Shown here one piece after another: positions 6,159 to 13,236 of a stretch of DNA of 15,119 nt (position 1 is the first letter of the stretch; every line of letters begins with the position of its first letter). The position numbers were made by a program, and so were the translations under genes. The stretch covers positions 1-15,119 of the forward strand of contig JASHQV010000301.1 in NCBI GenBank assembly GCA_030038955.1, read 5' to 3'. This DNA is from Solirubrobacteraceae bacterium. GTDB lineage: Bacteria > Actinomycetota > Thermoleophilia > Solirubrobacterales > Solirubrobacteraceae. Below the pieces are notes generated by a model, which had not been told where the DNA came from, did not search any database, and worked only from the letters and a program-made list of their open reading frames with translations.

Positions 6159-8084
6159 ATGGCCGTGGTCGCGCACCCGCTTGACCCACTCAGCGCGGAC
6201 GAGATCGCGCGCGCAGCGACGATCGTCAGGGAGCGCCACTTCGCGGCGGTCGCGCCGGCCGGCGACGGTGGCTGGCGGTTCGCCTCCGTTGAGCTGGTCG
6301 AGCCGGCGAAGGCCGAGCTTGCCCGCTGGCGGCCGGGCGACCCGATTGCGCGCCGGGCGCGGGCGACCGTGTGGAACCGCGGCGGCGGCCCCGTGCACGA
6401 GTGCACGGTCGATCTCGTCGCGGGCGAGCTAGCGGAGGTCCGTGAGCGCCCGGGCGTGCAGCCGAACTTCACCAACGACGAGTACTTCGAGTGCGGCGCG
6501 GTCGTGCTCGGCCACCCCGAAGTGATCGCCGCGCTCGCCCGGCGCGGGATCGACGACCTCGAGCTCGTGCTCGTCGACGTGTGGGCGTACGGCTACGAGG
6601 CCGCTCCGCCCGCCTACCGCGACCGGCGGGTGGGCTGGTGCGACATCTGGGTGCGGAGCCAGCCCGAATCGAACCCGTACGCGCACTGCGTCGGCGGGCT
6701 GCGGCCGATCGTCGATCTGAACCGGATGGAGCTGCTCGAGCTGCAGGACGACCACGACTACGGCTTGCCCGAGGTGATGGGCGAGTACGCGCCGGCGCTC
6801 GTGCCCGGTGAGAGGCTCCGCAGCGACCTCAGGCCGCTTCGGATCGCCCAGCCCGAGGGCCCTTCGTTCGCGTTGGCGGGCAACGAGCTGCGCTGGCAGC
6901 GGTGGCGCATGCGGCTCGGCTTCAACCACCGCGAGGGACTCGTGCTGCATCAGCTCGGCTACGAGGATCGCGGGCGGGTGCGCCCGGTCGCGCACCGGCT
7001 GTCGTTCGCGGAGATGGTGATCCCCTACCGCGAAGCGAGCTTCGACCATGCACCGCGCACGGCGTTCGACATCGGTGAATGGGGGATCGGCTACATGACC
7101 GACTCGCTCGAGCGCGGCTGCGACTGCCTGGGCGAGATCCGCTACCTCGACGCGGTGCTCGCGAACACCCGCGGCGAGCCCTACGAGATCCGCCACGCGA
7201 TCTGCATCCACGAGGAGGACGACGGCGTCCTGTGGAAGCACGTCGACGAGCGCGCCGGCTCGGAGGTGCGCCGCCGGCGCCGGCTGGTCGTCTCCTTCCA
7301 CGCGACGGTCGCCAACTACGAGTACCTCGTCTACTGGCGCTTCTACGAGGACGGCAACATCGAGTGCGAGGTGCGCGCGACCGGGATCATCCTCACCACG
7401 ACGATGCCCGAGGGCGCCCCGCCTCCGACCCACGGGACGGTCGTGGACCAGCGCACGTACGCCGCCTACCACCAGCATTTCATCGTCGCGCGCCTCGACC
7501 TCGACGTCGACGGCACCGGCAACACGGTCTACGAGCTCGACTCCGAGGCGCTGCCGGTCTCCGCCGAGAACCCCGGCGGGCTCGCGATGGTGGTGCGCGC
7601 CACCCCAATCGCCTCGGAGGCCGAGGCCGGCCGCGACTACGACTGGTCGCGCCAGCGTGCATGGAAGGTCGCCAACCCCGCCTCGCTGAACGCCCACGGC
7701 GACCCGGTCGCCTACAAGCTCGTGCCGTCGAGCTGCATGCCATCGCTGCTCGATCCGGCCTCGCCCGTGTATCGCCGCGCACCCGTGATCGGCCACCAGC
7801 TGTGGGTCACCCGGCAGGCCGACGACGAGCGCTGGCCGGCCGGCGACTATCCGACCCAAAGCCGCGGCGAGGACGGGATCGCGCGCTGGACCGTCGCGGA
7901 CCGGTCGCTCGAGGATGCCGACGTCGTGCTCTGGTACGTGTTCGGCATCCACCACCTGCCGCGCCCCGAGGACTGGCCGGTGATGCCGTCGGACACGGTG
8001 TCCTTCTGGCTCAAGCCGTTCGGCTTCTTCGACCGCAACCCGGCGCTCGACGTCGCCCCGCCGCCCGGGCACTGCGAGCGCTGA
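6159..8084 (+). CDS. Copper-containing primary-amine oxidase (topaquinone enzyme)
   Basis: A 641-residue protein, the normal length for bacterial copper amine oxidases, which convert a primary amine, O2 and water to an aldehyde, ammonia and H2O2. All active-site elements are visible: catalytic-base Asp304 in FDIGEWGIGYMTDSL, the TPQ precursor Tyr387 in TVANYEY (383-389, matching T-x-x-N-Y-[DE]-Y), copper ligands His438 and His440 in YHQHF, and the third His (His599 by alignment of GIHHLPRPEDWPVMP with the family's GxxHxPRPEDxPxMP). TPQ forms by copper-dependent self-processing. No signal peptide is present, so it is probably cytosolic. The start is the ATG at 6159; GTG at 6165 is an alternative. 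The ThDP enzyme gene follows after 4 nt, so the two are surely co-transcribed. The substrate cannot be read from sequence. Confidence 0.95.
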   Translation: MAVVAHPLDPLSADEIARAATIVRERHFAAVAPAGDGGWRFASVELVEPAKAELARWRPGDPIARRARATVWNRGGGPVHECTVDLVAGELAEVRERPGVQPNFTNDEYFECGAVVLGHPEVIAALARRGIDDLELVLVDVWAYGYEAAPPAYRDRRVGWCDIWVRSQPESNPYAHCVGGLRPIVDLNRMELLELQDDHDYGLPEVMGEYAPALVPGERLRSDLRPLRIAQPEGPSFALAGNELRWQRWRMRLGFNHREGLVLHQLGYEDRGRVRPVAHRLSFAEMVIPYREASFDHAPRTAFDIGEWGIGYMTDSLERGCDCLGEIRYLDAVLANTRGEPYEIRHAICIHEEDDGVLWKHVDERAGSEVRRRRRLVVSFHATVANYEYLVYWRFYEDGNIECEVRATGIILTTTMPEGAPPPTHGTVVDQRTYAAYHQHFIVARLDLDVDGTGNTVYELDSEALPVSAENPGGLAMVVRATPIASEAEAGRDYDWSRQRAWKVANPASLNAHGDPVAYKLVPSSCMPSLLDPASPVYRRAPVIGHQLWVTRQADDERWPAGDYPTQSRGEDGIARWTVADRSLEDADVVLWYVFGIHHLPRPEDWPVMPSDTVSFWLKPFGFFDRNPALDVAPPPGHCER

Positions 8085-8088
8085 GGCG

Positions 8089-9762
8089 ATGGCGACCTCG
8101 GCAACGCGCCCGACCGCCGCCGCCCGCCTCGTCGACAGCCTCCAGCAGCTGGGCGTTGAGGTTGCGTTCGGGCTTCCGGGCGTGCACAACCTGCCGCTGT
8201 GGAAGGCGCTGTCGGAGTCGACGATCCGGCTCGTCGGCGTTCGCCACGAGCAGGCGGCCGTGTACGCAGCCGATGGCTACGCGCGCGCGAGCTCGCGGCT
8301 CGGGGTCGCGCTCGTCACGACCGGCCCAGGCGCCGCCAACGCGCTCGCGGCGACCGGCGAGGCGATGGCCTCCTCCTCGCCGGTGCTCGTGATCGCCACC
8401 GAGATCCCCTCGACGCTACGACGCGACGGCATCTATCGCGGCGTGCTGCACGAGACCCGCGATCAGACGCGCATGTTCGAGCCGGTCACGAAGGCGGCGC
8501 GGATGCTCGCGACCCCGGAGCAGGTCGGGCCGGCCGTGGCCGATGCCGCGAGGCTGGCGCTGCGGGCGAACAGCGGGCCCGTCTACCTCGGGATCCCGAC
8601 AGACCTGCTGACTCGCGAGGTGGCGGGCCCGGTCCAGCCTCACAGATTGGGGGTGGAGCCGACGCCGTCCCCGGACGCGGCTGAGCTGCAGCGTGCGTGC
8701 GAGCTGCTGTGCGCGGCCGAGCGGCCGCTGATCTGGGCGGGCGGCGGCGCGCTGCGAGCCAGTGCCGGCGAGCTGGTCGGAGAGCTCGCGACGATCCTGG
8801 CGGCTCCTGTCGCGACCACCTACATGGCCCGCGGGCTGGTGCCCGCGGGCCACCCCTTGCTGCTACCCGGACCGGTACACGTCCCCGAGCTGGGGGCGCT
8901 GTGGGACGAGGCCGACCTCGTCCTCGCGATCGGCACCGACTTCGACGGGATGACGACCCAGAACTGGCTGATGCCGCAGCCGCCGAAGCTGGTCAGCATC
9001 AACATCGACCGCGCCGAGGCGAGCAAGAACTACCGCTCGGACGTGACGCTGGTCGGCGACGCCGCCGAGCTGCTCGCAGCGCTCGTCCCGCGGCTGGGCC
9101 CACCGCGCGCCGGGTCCGCGGTGAGCGACAGGATCGCCCAGCTGGATCGACGGGTGAGGCAAGCGATCGCGGCGGACGAGCCGCAGGCCGCGGCGCTGCT
9201 GGCGGTCCTCGAGCGGACGCTGCCGCCGGACGCGGTCGTCGTCGCGGACATGTGCATCCCCGGCTACTGGATCGCCGGCTTCGCTCGGATCCCGCGGCCT
9301 CGCAAGCTCGCCTACCCGATGGGCTGGGGAACGCTTGGCTTCGCCTTTCCGGCGTCGCTGGGCGCGGCGCTCGCCGGCGCCAGGCCGGCCGTCTGCGTGA
9401 CCGGCGACGGCGGCTTCCTGTTCGCGTGCGGCGAGCTGGCAACGGTCGCGCAGGAGCAGCTGCCAATCACCGTCGTGCTCGTCGACGACGGCGGCTACGG
9501 GATGCTCCGGTTCGACCAGCACGAAGCAGGCGAGGTGCCGTTCGGGGTCGACCTGGCGCGGCCCGACTTCGCGGCGCTGGCGGCCTCGTTCGGGATCCCC
9601 GCAACGGTCGTGAGCGGGTTCGACGACGAGTTCGAGCACGGCCTCGGGCGATGCCTGCGCAGCCATGAGCCGCACGTGCTCGTCGTCAATGCCTCGCTCA
9701 AGCCGCCGCCGACGACCTCGCCCCGCTGGTATCGCCGGCAGCGCTCCACGGTGTCGCGGTAG
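8089..9762 (+). CDS. ThDP-dependent enzyme of the acetolactate synthase / 2-oxoacid decarboxylase family
   Basis: A 557-residue protein with the three-domain ThDP fold. The pyrimidine-binding domain has FGLPGVHNLPLWKAL (27-41) and the activating Glu54 in RHEQAAVYAADGYAR; a central domain follows (about 190-335); the pyrophosphate/Mg domain has GDGGF (439-443) with VDDGGYG (465-471) at the usual NN position, so metal ligation would use Asp467 in place of Asn. The GVHxLxLxxxL pattern recalls 5-guanidino-2-oxopentanoate decarboxylase (AruI)-like members rather than biosynthetic IlvB, and no small-subunit gene is adjacent. The likely reaction is decarboxylation of a 2-oxo acid or carboligation of an aldehyde, fitting an amine/amino-acid breakdown route with the amine oxidase 4 nt upstream. 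The exact substrate is unknown. GAGG lies just before the ATG and overlaps the previous stop region. Confidence 0.9.
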   Translation: MATSATRPTAAARLVDSLQQLGVEVAFGLPGVHNLPLWKALSESTIRLVGVRHEQAAVYAADGYARASSRLGVALVTTGPGAANALAATGEAMASSSPVLVIATEIPSTLRRDGIYRGVLHETRDQTRMFEPVTKAARMLATPEQVGPAVADAARLALRANSGPVYLGIPTDLLTREVAGPVQPHRLGVEPTPSPDAAELQRACELLCAAERPLIWAGGGALRASAGELVGELATILAAPVATTYMARGLVPAGHPLLLPGPVHVPELGALWDEADLVLAIGTDFDGMTTQNWLMPQPPKLVSINIDRAEASKNYRSDVTLVGDAAELLAALVPRLGPPRAGSAVSDRIAQLDRRVRQAIAADEPQAAALLAVLERTLPPDAVVVADMCIPGYWIAGFARIPRPRKLAYPMGWGTLGFAFPASLGAALAGARPAVCVTGDGGFLFACGELATVAQEQLPITVVLVDDGGYGMLRFDQHEAGEVPFGVDLARPDFAALAASFGIPATVVSGFDDEFEHGLGRCLRSHEPHVLVVNASLKPPPTTSPRWYRRQRSTVSR

Positions 9763-9768
9763 CCGTGG
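9746..9768 (+). terminator. Weak hairpin around the ThDP gene stop
   Basis: CCACGG (9746-9751) and CCGTGG (9763-9768) pair in a 6-bp stem with an 11-nt loop that contains the TAG stop codon. It could help end the operon, but the stem is short and no U-tract follows. Confidence 0.25.
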
Positions 9769-10004
9769 GCTCGCGCTGCGCCACGCATAGATAAGCACCC
9801 AGCCGCGCGATCTCGTCCGACCACGTGCCGGAGCTGCGCGCGGCGGAGGTACCTCACTGGCCGTCGGTAGCTCGCCACATCGTCGCGGGACCGAACCACG
9901 GATGCCATCCGCTGGTGGGCGCCTGATGCTGGAGCTGTGAGAAGCGTGCTTCGCGCTGTTGAGAACGGTCGGATGCAGCGCCGCGATCCGAGGCGGCCAC
10001 GCGG
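9763..10004. other. 242-bp gene-free stretch before the ABC permease
   Basis: No convincing reading frame is seen here; the short open frames crossing it lack a ribosome-binding site and homology. The stretch holds a 10-bp palindrome GAGGTACCTC (9846-9855) and a TAGATA-containing stretch (around 9787-9792) that could be part of a promoter. It presumably carries the permease promoter, but no clear -35/-10 pair can be assigned. Confidence 0.5.
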
Positions 10005-11108
10005 ATGCTCGGGCTGATCGCGGTGAATGTCGCGCGGCGCAAGGCGCGCACTGCGCTGACGGCGGCCGGGATCGCGGTCGGGGTGGCGGCGATCGTGGCG
10101 CTGCTGGCGCTGTCCGACGGACTCGATCAGACCGCTGGACAGCTCGTCCATCTCGGCCGTGCCGACCTGGGGCTGTTTCAGAAGGGGGCATCCGATCCGA
10201 CCACCTCGGCGCTGCCGCTGTCGTTGCTGCCGCGCGTCAAGGCCCAGCCCGAGGTCCGCGAGGTCACGCCGATCCAGCTGCTCGTCGATGCCGTCCCGCA
10301 CGCACCCGGCGCGGTCGTGCTGGGCATCGAGCCGAACGGGTTCGTCGCCCACCTGCTGGTGCTGACCGCGGGTCGCGCCGCAAGCGCGGGCCACATAGCG
10401 GTCGGCGACCTGCTTGCAAGTCAGCTGCACGTGGCGCCCGGAGCGACGCTCACGCTCAGCGGCCGCAGGTTCGTCGTCGCCGGCATCTTCCACTCCGGGA
10501 TCACCGAGGAGGACACGGGCGTGATCATGACGCTCGGCGACGCGCAGGCACTCGCTGGACGGCCCTCCGACGAGGTGACGACGTTCGCGGTCCGGCTCGA
10601 GCCGCAGGTGAGCGCCGCGCGCGGAACCCGCGAGCTGTCTCGGGCGTTCCCCGACCTGCTGGCGATCTCGGATCCCAGCGAGGCGATCAGAGCGGGGACG
10701 AACAACCAGCTGATCGCCAACGCCGTGGTGCTGATCGTCGTGCTCGCCCTGATCATCGGCGCACTGGCGGTCGCGAACACGATGCTCGCGACCGTGCTCG
10801 AGCGCCGGCGCGAGCTGGCATTGCTGACGACGCTCGGGTGGAGCGCCCGCCAGCTTGGCGGCTTGGTGCTCGGGGAGGCGATCGCGGTCAGTGCGCTGGG
10901 AACGGCGGCGGGGCTGGCGTTGGGGATCGTCGCGAGTAAGCTGCTGCCTGGCGCGCTCGGGGTGGGGGCGTTCATCTCGCCGGAGCTGACGGCGTGGGGG
11001 TTCGGCCGGGCGGTGTTGATCGGGATCATGACCGGCCTCGTCGGCGCGCTCTACCCAATCTGGCGGCTCACCCGGATGCGCTCGGTGATCGCGCTGGCGC
11101 GTACCTGA
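10005..11108 (+). CDS. ABC transporter permease, MacB/FtsX type
   Basis: A 367-residue membrane protein with the 1+3 helix plan of MacB/LolE/FtsX permeases: a first helix at about 16-38 after a basic RRKARTALTAAG, a large extracytoplasmic domain (about 40-235), then three helices near 238-262, 285-310 and 335-352. The coupling-region motif LERRRELALLTTLGWSARQL (265-284) is typical of FtsX-like domains. Such permeases work as dimers with a LolD/MacB-type ATPase in mechanotransmission, export or lipoprotein-related roles. A matching ATPase gene lies at once downstream but on the opposite strand, an unusual order. The ATG start fits the family's N-terminus; a weak GAGG lies about 11 nt upstream. 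The substrate is unknown. Confidence 0.9.
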   Translation: MLGLIAVNVARRKARTALTAAGIAVGVAAIVALLALSDGLDQTAGQLVHLGRADLGLFQKGASDPTTSALPLSLLPRVKAQPEVREVTPIQLLVDAVPHAPGAVVLGIEPNGFVAHLLVLTAGRAASAGHIAVGDLLASQLHVAPGATLTLSGRRFVVAGIFHSGITEEDTGVIMTLGDAQALAGRPSDEVTTFAVRLEPQVSAARGTRELSRAFPDLLAISDPSEAIRAGTNNQLIANAVVLIVVLALIIGALAVANTMLATVLERRRELALLTTLGWSARQLGGLVLGEAIAVSALGTAAGLALGIVASKLLPGALGVGAFISPELTAWGFGRAVLIGIMTGLVGALYPIWRLTRMRSVIALART

Positions 11109-11142
11109 GCGCGGCCGTGTCCGGGCGGCGACCCGAGGCTTC

Positions 11143-11193
11143 TGGGTCAGCGTGGATGCTGGGTCAGCCTGGACGCTGGGTCAGCGTGGATGC
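11143..11193. repeat. Three 17-bp tandem repeats downstream of the permease
   Basis: The unit TGGGTCAGCGTGGATGC occurs at 11143-11159 and 11177-11193 exactly, with a middle copy at 11160-11176 (TGGGTCAGCCTGGACGC, two changes). The units are adjacent with no spacers, and the array lies between the convergent permease and ATPase genes. Confidence 0.93.
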
Positions 11194-11245
11194 GTCGGTC
11201 TCTGAGCCGGCCTGGACGCGTCGGTCTCTCAGCCGGCCCGGACGC
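11194..11245. repeat. Two 26-bp tandem repeats overlapping the ABC ATPase 3' end
   Basis: Two adjoining 26-bp units (11194-11219 and 11220-11245) differ at two positions. Each starts GTCGGTCTCT, contains GCCGGC and ends GGACGC; the second unit covers the ATPase stop codon (11229-11231). The GCCGGC copies can pair with each other, and a 10-bp palindrome GGACGCGTCC (11240-11249) sits at the array end. The shared CCTGGACGC tail suggests common origin with the neighbouring 17-bp units. It may work as a two-way terminator for the convergent genes. Confidence 0.9.
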
Positions 11246-11981
11246 GTCCATCGACGAGGTGGAACACGCGGTCGGCTCGCCGGGCCACGGCCGCGTCGTG
11301 GCTGACCACGATCACGGTCATCCCGTGCCGCTCGCGCAGCTTCGCGAGCAGGTCGAGCGCTCGCTTGCCGCTGGCCGAGTCGAGCGCCCCGGTCGGCTCG
11401 TCGGCAAGCAGCAGGCGTGGGTTGTTGGCGAGCGCTCGCGCGAGCGCGACCGCCTGGCGCTGCCCGCCGGAGAGCTCCGAGGGGATGTGCCGGGCGCGGT
11501 CCGCCAGTCCCACCTCGGCGAGCAGCTCGAGGCTGCGACTGTGGCGCTCGTGCAGGCCTACTCCGGTGGCCAGTAGCGCGGCCTCGATGTTGCCCTGCGC
11601 ACTGAGGTAGGGGAGCAGCAGGTTGTCCTGGAACACGAATCCGACCACACGCCGGCGGAACTCGACGGCGGCTCGCGGTTCGGGGACCGGCTTGCCGGCG
11701 ACCGTGATCGTGCCCGAGTCGGCGCGATCGAGGCTGCCGATCAGGTTCAGCAGCGTGCTCTTGCCCGATCCGGATGGGCCGGTGATCGTCACGAGCTCCG
11801 CTGGAGCGACGGTCAGCGTGACGCCGCGCAACGCGTGAATCGTGCCAAATGACTTGACGACGTCGCGCACCACCACCTCCGCGCCGCCGTCACGAGCAGC
11901 GGCGACGCCCGCCCCCTGCAGTGGGGCTGCCTGCTCGACCGCAGGCCGTCGAGTGCGATGCCTGGTGGGCATCGCACTCAT
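11229..11981 (-). CDS. ABC transporter ATP-binding protein, LolD/MacB type
   Basis: A 250-residue nucleotide-binding subunit if begun at the ATG at 11981. It has Walker A GPSGSGKST (68-76), Q-loop Gln118 (VFQDN), signature LSGGQ (170-174), Walker B LLLADEP (190-196) followed by TGALDS, and H-loop His228. ADEPTGALDS and the short size are typical of ATPases that serve MacB/FtsX-like permeases, so the convergent permease at 10005-11108 is the natural partner. The start is uncertain: 11981 and 11972 are ATGs without a good ribosome-binding site and lie inside a strong hairpin. GTG at 11870 has GGAGG 5 nt upstream and would begin right at the conserved core (VRDVVKSFG), removing a weakly conserved 37-residue N-terminus. 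The frame also runs upstream to 12086 into GAPDH, which is not credible as coding. Confidence 0.9.
   Translation of the reverse strand: MSAMPTRHRTRRPAVEQAAPLQGAGVAAARDGGAEVVVRDVVKSFGTIHALRGVTLTVAPAELVTITGPSGSGKSTLLNLIGSLDRADSGTITVAGKPVPEPRAAVEFRRRVVGFVFQDNLLLPYLSAQGNIEAALLATGVGLHERHSRSLELLAEVGLADRARHIPSELSGGQRQAVALARALANNPRLLLADEPTGALDSASGKRALDLLAKLRERHGMTVIVVSHDAAVARRADRVFHLVDGRVRAG
11951..11979. terminator. Perfect 12-bp hairpin between GAPDH and the ABC ATPase
   Basis: GAGTGCGATGCC (11951-11962), loop TGGTG, and GGCATCGCACTC (11968-11979) form a perfect 12-bp stem with a 5-nt loop. It starts 43 nt downstream of the GAPDH stop on the minus strand, a fitting place for an intrinsic terminator without a U-tail. 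It also covers both candidate ATG starts of the ATPase; if either is real, the stem would bury the initiation site and throttle translation. An operator is a third possibility. Confidence 0.6.
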
Positions 11982-12022
11982 CTTTGGCCATCCATAGCGA
12001 TCACCACAGCTGGCGTCTCGCG

Positions 12023-13051
12023 TCAGGCGGGGACCGGTACCAGCATCCGCTCGGCGAGCTCGACCAGCCGGTTCGAGTAGCCCCACTCGTTGTCGTACCA
12101 GGCGATCACCTTGACCTGGGTGTCGTCGACGACCGACGTCAGCGGTGCGTCGAAGATCGCGCTGTACGGCGAGCCGACGATGTCAGAGGAGACGATCGGG
12201 TCTTCGCTGTAGGCGAGGATGCCGTGCAGCTCGCCGCTGTCGGCACGGTCGCGGAAGGCCGCCTTGACCTCCTCGGCGGTGGTCGCGCGCTCAGCTTCGA
12301 TCGTCAGGTCGACGATCGAGCCGGTTGGCGTCGGCACGCGCACGGCGAACCCGTTGAGCCTGCCCTTCAGCTCTGGGATCACGAGCCCTAGCGCCTTGGC
12401 CGCGCCGGTCGATGTCGGCACCAGGTTGATCGCCGCGGAGCGAGCTCGCCGCAGGTCGCTGTGCGGTCCGTCGAGCAGGTTCTGATCGGCGGTGTAGGCG
12501 TGGATCGTCGTCATCAGCCCGTGGCGGATCCCGACCGACTCGTGCAGCACGCGTGCGACCGGCGCGAGGCAGTTGGTCGTGCACGAGGCGTTGGTGACGA
12601 TGTGGTGGCGCTCGGGGTCATAGACGTGCTCGAAGTTCACCCCCAGCACGACGTCGGCGTCCGCCGGCTCCTGTCCCTTGGTCGGGGCGGTGATCACGAC
12701 CTTGCGAGCACCCGCCTGCAGATGACCGGCCGCGCCGGCGCGGGTGCGGAACTTGCCGGTCGACTCGATCACGAGCTCGACGCCGAGCTCCTTCCACGGC
12801 AGCTCCTCGGGGGTGCGCTCGGTCAGCACGCGCAGCTCGCGGTCGTCGATCACGATCGACTCCGCTCCCGCCCGAACCGAACCGGGGAAGCGTCCGTAGA
12901 CGGAGTCGAACGCGAGCAGCTGCGCGAGCGTTGCGGCGTCGGTGACGTCGTTGACGGCGACGATCTCGATGTTGGCCTCGCGCTCGTGGGCGGCGCGGAG
13001 GAAGTTCCGGCCGATTCGGCCGAACCCGTTGATGGCGACACGCGTGGACAT
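12023..13051 (-). CDS. gap: Glyceraldehyde-3-phosphate dehydrogenase
   Basis: A 342-residue, full-length GAPDH that converts glyceraldehyde-3-phosphate, NAD(P)+ and phosphate to 1,3-bisphosphoglycerate. It has the NAD-binding Rossmann start INGFGRIGRN (7-16) with VNDVTD (33-38), the active-site ASCTTNC with nucleophile Cys157, base His184 in TTIHAYT, and the C-terminal WYDNEWGYSNR (318-328). AGGAG lies 6 nt before the ATG at 13051 and fixes the start; the extended AGGAGCAGGCA matches the sequence before the gene at 1915. Neither pgk nor tpi is adjacent, so it is not in the usual glycolytic cluster and may be a second isozyme. It sits between a DHA2 exporter upstream and the ABC ATPase, separated from both by hairpins, and is probably monocistronic. 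Confidence 0.97.
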   Translation of the reverse strand: MSTRVAINGFGRIGRNFLRAAHEREANIEIVAVNDVTDAATLAQLLAFDSVYGRFPGSVRAGAESIVIDDRELRVLTERTPEELPWKELGVELVIESTGKFRTRAGAAGHLQAGARKVVITAPTKGQEPADADVVLGVNFEHVYDPERHHIVTNASCTTNCLAPVARVLHESVGIRHGLMTTIHAYTADQNLLDGPHSDLRRARSAAINLVPTSTGAAKALGLVIPELKGRLNGFAVRVPTPTGSIVDLTIEAERATTAEEVKAAFRDRADSGELHGILAYSEDPIVSSDIVGSPYSAIFDAPLTSVVDDTQVKVIAWYDNEWGYSNRLVELAERMLVPVPA

Positions 13052-13196
13052 TGCCTGCTCCTGTCAGATCGCTTTTGGCCCTCTGAGGTTCACGCGCGGG
13101 CGCGCCGCGGGCATCCGTTGAACCGGCGCTGGCGGGTGCGGCGAACTACTGATGTGGCCGTCTATCCGGGCGCTGCGGCTTGCCTCGCGTCCAGGC

Positions 13197-13236
13197 GTGC
13201 CCGATCGCTGGGGCACGTGCCCGATCGCTGGGGCAT
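13197..13236. repeat. Two 20-bp tandem hairpin repeats abutting the DHA2 exporter stop
   Basis: Units at 13197-13216 and 13217-13236 are 19/20 identical. Each reads GTGCCC, GATCGCTG, GGGCA(C/T), so each can fold into a GTGCCC/GGGCAC stem; the junction also forms a 12-bp palindrome GGGCACGTGCCC (13211-13222). The array directly touches the TGA of the exporter gene (13237-13239, minus strand), which suggests a tandem terminator or an mRNA-stabilising 3' structure. The rest of the exporter-GAPDH spacer (13052-13196) shows only the GAPDH ribosome-binding site and no clear promoter. Confidence 0.9.

Noticed and set aside
6429..8189. 586-codon minus-strand frame across the amine oxidase
   Set aside because: All catalytic motifs of the amine oxidase lie on the plus strand; the antisense frame has biased composition and no recognisable domain.
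11143..11245. CRISPR array
   Set aside because: The repeats are directly adjacent without unique spacers, there are only two or three copies per type, and no cas genes are nearby.
12023..12086. N-terminal extension of the ABC ATPase into GAPDH
   Set aside because: The open frame from 12086 overlaps the GAPDH C-terminus and encodes no conserved sequence; starts at 11981 or downstream are more plausible.
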